Origin: Clostridia bacterium
GTDB lineage: Bacteria; Bacillota; Clostridia; Saccharofermentanales; Saccharofermentanaceae
Reading direction: 5' to 3'
NCBI GenBank assembly: GCA_024403735.1
Contig: JAKSRG010000003.1
Location: forward strand, 112,930-176,929
Length of the DNA stretch: 64,000 nucleotides
Both the position numbers and the translations under genes were made by a program. Below the pieces are notes generated by a model that searched no databases, was not told the DNA's origin, and saw only the letters and a program-made list of their open reading frames with translations. Positions 59,302-64,000 of the stretch are shown here, piece after piece; positions within the stretch are counted from its first letter, which is position 1, and every line of letters begins with the position of its first letter.

Positions 59302-60018
59302 TCAGCTCCTGATACCGAATAATCTTTCGGCGTTCTTTCTAAATAATAGTTCTGTCATTTCCTGACCATACTTCTTAGTTATGTGCTTCATCGCTTTATC
59401 CATACGCACATCACGATAATCTACATCATGTGCATCCGATGCTACGAAGTCTACTAAGTTATTCTTAATAAGCTTATTAGATATCATCTTCAAGCCTAAT
59501 CCATACTTACCAATAACAGAATCAGCATTAACCTGAATAAGGCAACCCATTGAGCGGAGTTCCGCAATCTTATCCATATCCTTCTTAACGCATTCATAAC
59601 GTTCAACGTGAGCAATTATTACTTTCAATCCACAAGACATTGCATGTTTAATTAACTTAACCATAAGTGGATACTCTATCTCATAATTGAACTCTGCTAA
59701 TAGAAGTTTTTTACCATGAATTAGATTAAGCACATCCTTAATACAATCAATAGACCTTGGGCTAAGGTACAACTCACATCCATAATAGATATGCATATCT
59801 GGGTAACTCTTCTGAAGTTCACTTACAGTTCGCTTATATACTTCCAATCGTTCCTTGGAATCAATCTCGAACATGCCCTTACGATAATGAGGAGTGAATA
59901 TAACATTTCTTATTCCCTGCTCATATTCACGAGCAATGAGTTCTTCAGTCTCATCATAGCAGCTGGAACCATCATCAACACCAGGTAATATGTGATTATG
60001 AATATCCCAATAACTCAT
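59302..60018 (-). CDS. PHP-family tyrosine-protein phosphatase, CpsB/YwqE type
   Basis: Metal-dependent phosphatase that removes phosphate from the tyrosine kinase partner and so controls capsule or exopolysaccharide chain length. Seen: the PHP motif WDIHNHILPGVDDGS at the N-terminus, NVIFTPHYRKGMFE (about residue 45), VIIAHVERYE (about 130) and VASDAHD (about 195). Length 238. I use the ATG at 60018 with GAGGGA before it. It lies after the chain-length regulator gene by 26 bp. The His/Asp metal ligands look complete. Confidence 0.92.
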   Translation of the reverse strand: MSYWDIHNHILPGVDDGSSCYDETEELIAREYEQGIRNVIFTPHYRKGMFEIDSKERLEVYKRTVSELQKSYPDMHIYYGCELYLSPRSIDCIKDVLNLIHGKKLLLAEFNYEIEYPLMVKLIKHAMSCGLKVIIAHVERYECVKKDMDKIAELRSMGCLIQVNADSVIGKYGLGLKMISNKLIKNNLVDFVASDAHDVDYRDVRMDKAMKHITKKYGQEMTELLFRKNAERLFGIRS

Positions 60019-60044
60019 CCGCTGCTCCCTCAGAACCATTAAGT

Positions 60045-60821
60045 TTATTTATTAGTAGGTGTACTTGCTGCCTTCTTGCGTTTCTTACTACGCTTAGTGC
60101 TTCGCTCGAATGTCTGCGCCTTATCATAAGGAACACTTACAAGGACTGTAGCACCAATATACTTCTCGATATCGTCTGCTGTATTAATCTTATCATCCAT
60201 GATATGGATTGCTGCTAAAATTACGGCACACATCATAAAGCCGCCAGCGCCACCAATCATAACTTGACGTCTGTTATTTACTCCGCCATTAATAGGAAAT
60301 GGATTAACCTCGGCCTGCTCAACGATTGTAGGCTTATCAGTACTCATGATATAAGCAATCTGATCCTGCATTACTTCAGTAAGTGCATTACAAAGGTCAC
60401 ATGCAATCTTAGGATCTGTATGTGTAACATCAAATCTGATCATATGTGTATCTTCCATCTCAGATACAGAAATAGCACCTAATACCTCGCCTCTAGATAG
60501 CTTAATGCCATCCATTTCTTCGAGTTTAACAATTGTTGTATCGATAACAGGCTTACTTCTAGCGATTACTACGAAGTCTTCACTAAGCTGGAGACCTAAC
60601 TGGAGGTCATAGATAGACTCAATAGTACCAGTCTTAGCTACGAACAAAATTGAACTTGATCTATATACTGGCACTACTTCTGTGTAAGTCATATAACCTA
60701 CAAGGATTGCACCAATAACAGCACAAGCAACTAACAAATACCACTTTTTTAATAGATAAAAGAACAAATCCAAGAGATCTATACTTTGTTCTTCATGTAT
60801 TTTCTTGTCTTTAGAATTCAT
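60045..60821 (-). CDS. Polysaccharide chain-length regulator (Wzz/CpsC/YveK type)
   Basis: Membrane adaptor that activates the tyrosine kinase and sets polymer length. Seen: an N-terminal membrane segment (YLLVACAVIGAILVGYMTYT, about residues 30-50), an extracytoplasmic helical region, a proline-containing NPFPINGG before the second membrane segment (about 190-215), and a basic cytoplasmic tail. Length 258. It sits directly after the kinase gene, as in cps clusters. Confidence 0.9.
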   Translation of the reverse strand: MNSKDKKIHEEQSIDLLDLFFYLLKKWYLLVACAVIGAILVGYMTYTEVVPVYRSSSILFVAKTGTIESIYDLQLGLQLSEDFVVIARSKPVIDTTIVKLEEMDGIKLSRGEVLGAISVSEMEDTHMIRFDVTHTDPKIACDLCNALTEVMQDQIAYIMSTDKPTIVEQAEVNPFPINGGVNNRRQVMIGGAGGFMMCAVILAAIHIMDDKINTADDIEKYIGATVLVSVPYDKAQTFERSTKRSKKRKKAASTPTNK

Positions 60822-60835
60822 AAGTATAACCTCTT

Positions 60836-61531
60836 TTAATCATTACGCTTATTACCATAGTTATAATTGTAGTTATAAGTATAACGATAATAACCAGATG
60901 TTGATGTCTTAACTTTATTTACTACTACACCTAAGAAATGAGACTTTGCTACGCTCATATCATCAATAGCTCTCTTTACAGCATGCTTACTATTAAGGCC
61001 AGCACCAACTACAATAATATGAGCATCGCTATTGTTAGCAACAACTACAGCATCTACTACTGAGCCTACTGGTGGAGTATCAATAAGGATATAATCAAAT
61101 ACTTCTCTATATGACTTAAGAAGATTAGCAAATCTCTCACCACCAAGGAGCTCAGATGGATGTCTCGAGAAAACTCCAGTAGGAATGAAATATAATCCAT
61201 CATAACTAGTCTTATACATAACATCCTGGATATCTGCTTTACCAACCAAGAAATGGCTTAATCCAAGAGTAGCCTTATCATAGCCCATTCTGTAATGCAT
61301 AACTGAATTTCTTAGGTCTGCATCAATATAAAGTACTCTCTTACCATTTTTAGCCATAGATCTAGCTAGATAGTAAGAAATTGATGACTTACCATCATTA
61401 GCTGAACAGCTTGTTACACAAATAATCTTATTGTCATCACCAGAGAACTCAATATTAGTACGAAGTCTGTTATAAACTTCACCCATTACAGATGACAATT
61501 CGTGCTTTTCTCTTAATGCAATTTCTTTCAT
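60836..61531 (-). CDS. Tyrosine-protein kinase, CpsD/YwqD (BY-kinase) type
   Basis: Autophosphorylating kinase that drives polysaccharide assembly. Seen: Walker A-type SANDGKSSISYYLARSMA (about residue 46), Walker A' VLYIDADLRNSVMH, Walker B DYILIDTPP, and a C-terminal Tyr cluster (YYRYTYNYNYNYG) that is the phosphorylation tail. Length 231 is normal for the separate kinase of Gram-positive bacteria. First gene of the operon kinase-adaptor-phosphatase-sortase-LCP. Confidence 0.92.
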   Translation of the reverse strand: MKEIALREKHELSSVMGEVYNRLRTNIEFSGDDNKIICVTSCSANDGKSSISYYLARSMAKNGKRVLYIDADLRNSVMHYRMGYDKATLGLSHFLVGKADIQDVMYKTSYDGLYFIPTGVFSRHPSELLGGERFANLLKSYREVFDYILIDTPPVGSVVDAVVVANNSDAHIIVVGAGLNSKHAVKRAIDDMSVAKSHFLGVVVNKVKTSTSGYYRYTYNYNYNYGNKRND

Positions 61532-61698
61532 ACTATAACCCCATAACTTAATGCCTAAAAAATCTTATCATACATTGTAAATTAGTATATATGGTTATAT
61601 GTATCAATTATCATCTTTTTCTGACAATTTAATGTGCTAAATTAGCAAAAGAATTAAATAAACTGCATATACAAAAAGTCAATATAACACAGACAAAA

Positions 61699-63507
61699 TC
61701 ATTCATCCAATGTATAGAACTTGATTATCTCTTCTATCTCTTCTCTAGATAATTCATGAATTTTGTTATCAATAATTCTATATACTCTTGAAGCCTGATG
61801 CAGTACGCTTGGTCTATGTGTAGATACTACATATGTCTTATTAGGCTGCTTCTGGATTATGTTATGCAACACTTCACGTTCTGTCTCGATATCGAGAGCA
61901 CTGGTTGCTTCATCAAGAAGAACAATCGGAGAATTCCTAAGGAGTGCTCTAGCAATAGATACTCTCTGATTTTGACCCATTGATAGTCCTCTTCCGTTAT
62001 CCTTGAGTTCATTATTAATTCCATCTGGGAGCTTGGATACGAAATCCCATGCACATGCAGTCTTGAGTGCACTAATAATCTCATCATCAGTAGCATCTTC
62101 CTTAACCATACGCATATTCTCTGCAATAGTACCTGATAACACTGTATTACCCTGAGGAACATACGAAAACAACTTACGAACATCAAGACTGATATCTACA
62201 GCCTTACCCTTGTAATCAACTAAAGCAACCTTACCTTCAGATGGTTCAATGAGGCCCAAGATCATTCTCATAAGCGTAGTCTTACCACCACCAGATGTAC
62301 CTAAGATTGCAACTATCTCACCTGGCTTTGCTACGAAATCACTATTCTCATATACTGGTTCGCCATCTCTATATGCGAAGCTAGCATTATTGATATTGAT
62401 TGAGATGCCCATGTCGGCTACTTCATTCAATTCCTCATAAGCCTTCTCATCGTGATATTCCTTCTCGAGCTGAACAATCTCTCTGATACGATGAGCTGAT
62501 ACAGCACTATTAACCATACCTGGGAATGTAGCGGCCAATGAATTAAATCTACCTGTAAGAAGTTCTCTCTGCTGGAGGAAGAATGTCATATCACCATACA
62601 TAATCTTGTTTGTCCAGAGTAGGAAAACACAGTAAAGCATCGCAACCATTGCTACGAGTGTAGAGAGCACTGTGAGTACAATATTTGTCTTAATCTCAAA
62701 CTTATTGTAATCGAGGTTGTACTGCTTATACTTCTTCTGCCAATCCTTAAGTTTCTTGGAATAATAGTCTATTATTCCGAAAGACTTAATCATGTCCATA
62801 TTATAGAAAGTCTCAGCTTCGAAGTGCATCATGTCAGAATTAAGCTCCATTACCTTCTTTCTGTACATACGCATCTTACGAAGAACTATTCTAGAAATAA
62901 TAAGTAGGAATGGTCCAGCAAGAAGTGCAATAGCAGCCATAATCACATCCATCTTAAGAAGGACAATGAATGTAACAATGAATGTATAAACATTGATAAT
63001 CAGATTAGGGATCCATGAGACTGCATTATTAGAAATAGTACTAACATCAGACAAGAATCTATTCATGAGATCTCCGCCTGTATATTGAGTAAGTTCAGAC
63101 CATTTAGAATCAATAATCTTATCGAAGATATCTGCCTGAATATCATTATTAACGTAGATAGATATTCTTGTAGATATACGATTCATAACAGATGAGAATA
63201 TGAGTGATACAAGTGATGAGCCAATCATTGCAGCGATAAGGAGCCAAATATGCTCAACATCTTTACTTACTACAATGTTAATGATAACTCTGCCGAGCCA
63301 AGCTGCACCCAAGGATAAGGAAGAAGTCAGAATACCAAGGATTGTATAGAAGAGTATTACCCACTTATATTTAAATGAATATGAGAATATCCACTTCCAG
63401 TCATCAAAGAATTCGCCGAAAGAACCTTCTTCCTTCTTATCAATAACTGTCTGAAGCGCACCACTCTTAATTAATCTGTTAATTCCTGTATATTTCTTTT
63501 TATCCAT
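61699..63507 (-). CDS. ABC exporter, permease-ATPase fusion
   Basis: Half-transporter of the type IV exporter group, probably a homodimer. Seen: six membrane segments (about residues 35-330), then an ATPase domain with Walker A ILGTSGGGKTTLMR, a signature reading LSMGQNQRVSIARALL (usual form LSGGQ), Walker B IVLLDEATSALD with the catalytic Glu, and VVSTHRPSVL with the switch His. The N-terminal about 30 residues are an extra cytoplasmic tail. It lies upstream of the polysaccharide operon with a 170-bp gap, so it may export a component or be separate. Length 602. Confidence 0.88.
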   Translation of the reverse strand: MDKKKYTGINRLIKSGALQTVIDKKEEGSFGEFFDDWKWIFSYSFKYKWVILFYTILGILTSSLSLGAAWLGRVIINIVVSKDVEHIWLLIAAMIGSSLVSLIFSSVMNRISTRISIYVNNDIQADIFDKIIDSKWSELTQYTGGDLMNRFLSDVSTISNNAVSWIPNLIINVYTFIVTFIVLLKMDVIMAAIALLAGPFLLIISRIVLRKMRMYRKKVMELNSDMMHFEAETFYNMDMIKSFGIIDYYSKKLKDWQKKYKQYNLDYNKFEIKTNIVLTVLSTLVAMVAMLYCVFLLWTNKIMYGDMTFFLQQRELLTGRFNSLAATFPGMVNSAVSAHRIREIVQLEKEYHDEKAYEELNEVADMGISININNASFAYRDGEPVYENSDFVAKPGEIVAILGTSGGGKTTLMRMILGLIEPSEGKVALVDYKGKAVDISLDVRKLFSYVPQGNTVLSGTIAENMRMVKEDATDDEIISALKTACAWDFVSKLPDGINNELKDNGRGLSMGQNQRVSIARALLRNSPIVLLDEATSALDIETEREVLHNIIQKQPNKTYVVSTHRPSVLHQASRVYRIIDNKIHELSREEIEEIIKFYTLDE

Positions 63508-63643
63508 GACACTTTCCTAATAAATATTCCCCTGAATTATACTAGAAAACAAAAAAGATTGTAGTATTTTGCTTTTGTTCGAAAAACAATTTCATTCTAT
63601 TTACTATCCAAATTTATATTCACTAATATTTGAACATAAATTA

Positions 63644-63684
63644 TTAGCAAAAAAACAAAGGCAACAACCAAAAGTTGTTGCCTT
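63644..63684 (-). terminator. Rho-independent terminator after pseudogene remnant
   Basis: Stem AAGGCAACAAC/GTTGTTGCCTT with a short loop, followed on the minus strand by TGTTTTTTTG. Confidence 0.9.
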
Positions 63685-63687
63685 ACA

Positions 63688-63876
63688 TCAACTAAAATTC
63701 AAAGAAGTCCACTTAGCTCCAATACTATCTAACTCAGTTTCTATAGTGCCTTTATTTGCATTAGCAACACCTGGAAGACCTAAAACATACGCCCTTACTT
63801 CTGACCATGTCTTACCTTTTATATCTTCTTGCTTGATCTTTGAACCATTACCAGTACCTTTATTCCCGACATACCA
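63688..63876 (-). pseudogene. 3' remnant of a gene, cut off by the insertion element
   Basis: An open stretch of 62 codons ends in a TGA just before a strong terminator and reads like real protein: WYVGNKGTGNGSKIKQEDIK, then KTWSEVRAYVLGLPGVANAN, then TIETELDSIGAKWTSLNFS. It has no start codon and the codon before it is TAA; upstream the frame has a second stop. About 70 bp further upstream an IS200/IS605-type right end begins. The piece is probably the C-terminal end of a surface or regulatory protein that decayed; I do not recognise the family. Confidence 0.55.
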
Positions 63877-63946
63877 TTAAGAGCAGTCAACTCTAATGTC
63901 TTTGGATTAGATATTTGATGTTTTTCTCTTACTCAAGAGACTAGAT

Positions 63947-64000
63947 GTGACATGCTCCCACCACTTAGCATTCCATGCTTGAAGTGGGGGCTTCTTACTC
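63947..64000 (-). mobile_element. Right end of an IS200/IS605-family element (partial)
   Basis: On the minus strand the sequence GAAGCCCCCACTTCAAGC, then ATGGAATGCT, then AAGTGGTGGGAGC ends in ATGTCAC. The imperfect stem CCCCCACTT/AAGTGGTGGG (63957-63990) followed by a TCAC-type end is the usual right-end hairpin of IS200/IS605 and IS1341-like elements, behind a tnpB gene. The transposase itself would lie beyond the window. The exact end (63947) is inferred. Confidence 0.65.

Noticed and set aside
63569..63880. A 103-codon open frame on the plus strand near the right end
   Set aside because: It runs antisense through a strong terminator hairpin and a pseudogene remnant that reads better on the minus strand.

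Overview
The window looks like chromosome of an anaerobic, Gram-positive, low-to-moderate GC member of the Clostridia (Bacillota), probably from a gut or rumen. Reasons: strong GGAGG-type ribosome binding sites, the Firmicute gene order tmk-holB-ricT-trmN6-rsmI, ferredoxin-linked IorAB, a long-form HPF, lipoprotein sugar-binding proteins, an LCP/sortase/CpsBCD-type surface-polysaccharide operon and an intracellular GH10 xylanase. No rRNA or plasmid/phage replication genes are visible. No species is assigned.

Layout. 1-12.2 kb: an AI-2E family membrane protein (frame open at the left edge), an orphan sugar-binding lipoprotein, thioredoxin reductase, a heterodimeric ABC exporter with one degenerate ATP site, then rel and recJ overlapping by 8 bp. 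12.3-14.8 kb: rpsU (57 aa), hpf, a zinc-ribbon protein and a small membrane protein. 14.8-28.3 kb: a PAS/degenerate-GGDEF/EAL protein; rsmI, trmN6, a 2[4Fe-4S] ferredoxin, ricT, holB, tmk; an Asn/Gly/Arg-rich disordered protein; folK-folB-folP-folE; an AraC regulator and a large cytoplasmic protein that resembles sialate O-acetylesterases but appears to lack the catalytic Ser and His. 28.3-33 kb: a palindrome-rich divergent control region, a second AraC regulator, a DeoR regulator on a probably leaderless transcript, a gene-free stretch with a row of about 40-bp inverted repeats, tRNA-Gln(CTG), family-4 UDG, an Smr protein and an RsuA-type pseudouridine synthase. 33-42.5 kb: a J-like membrane protein, an SGNH esterase, an XRE regulator, the xylanase, a DUF6935-like protein, paaK-iorB-iorA and hicAB. 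42.5-47.9 kb: accessory region with an OB-fold-like lipoprotein, a previously unannotated Fst-like type I toxin-antitoxin candidate and a 1197-residue Big2/DUF4214 surface protein. 47.9-55.3 kb: a sugar ABC importer operon, an ECF S component next to a class-V aminotransferase, a NUDIX hydrolase and a tautomerase. 55.3-64 kb: a lipoprotein, a small SPKTSD cell-wall-anchor candidate, the LCP-sortase B-PHP phosphatase-chain length regulator-tyrosine kinase operon, an ABC exporter, a pseudogene remnant and the right end of an IS200/IS605-type element at the window edge.

How it fits together. Rel, HPF, S21 and RecJ form a stress/translation/repair block. The fol genes make dihydropterin precursors. 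IorAB with PaaK suit ferredoxin-linked interconversion of aromatic 2-oxoacids, aryl-acetyl-CoA and aryl-acetates. The sugar importer, SGNH esterase and xylanase suit plant-polysaccharide use. The right end builds and anchors surface polymers. The most promising undescribed items are the 41-residue hydrophobic peptide locus at 43.7-44.03 kb, whose toxin-side and antisense promoter candidates both point into one long inverted repeat, and the array of about 42-bp inverted repeats at 30.6-31.0 kb with related single elements elsewhere.
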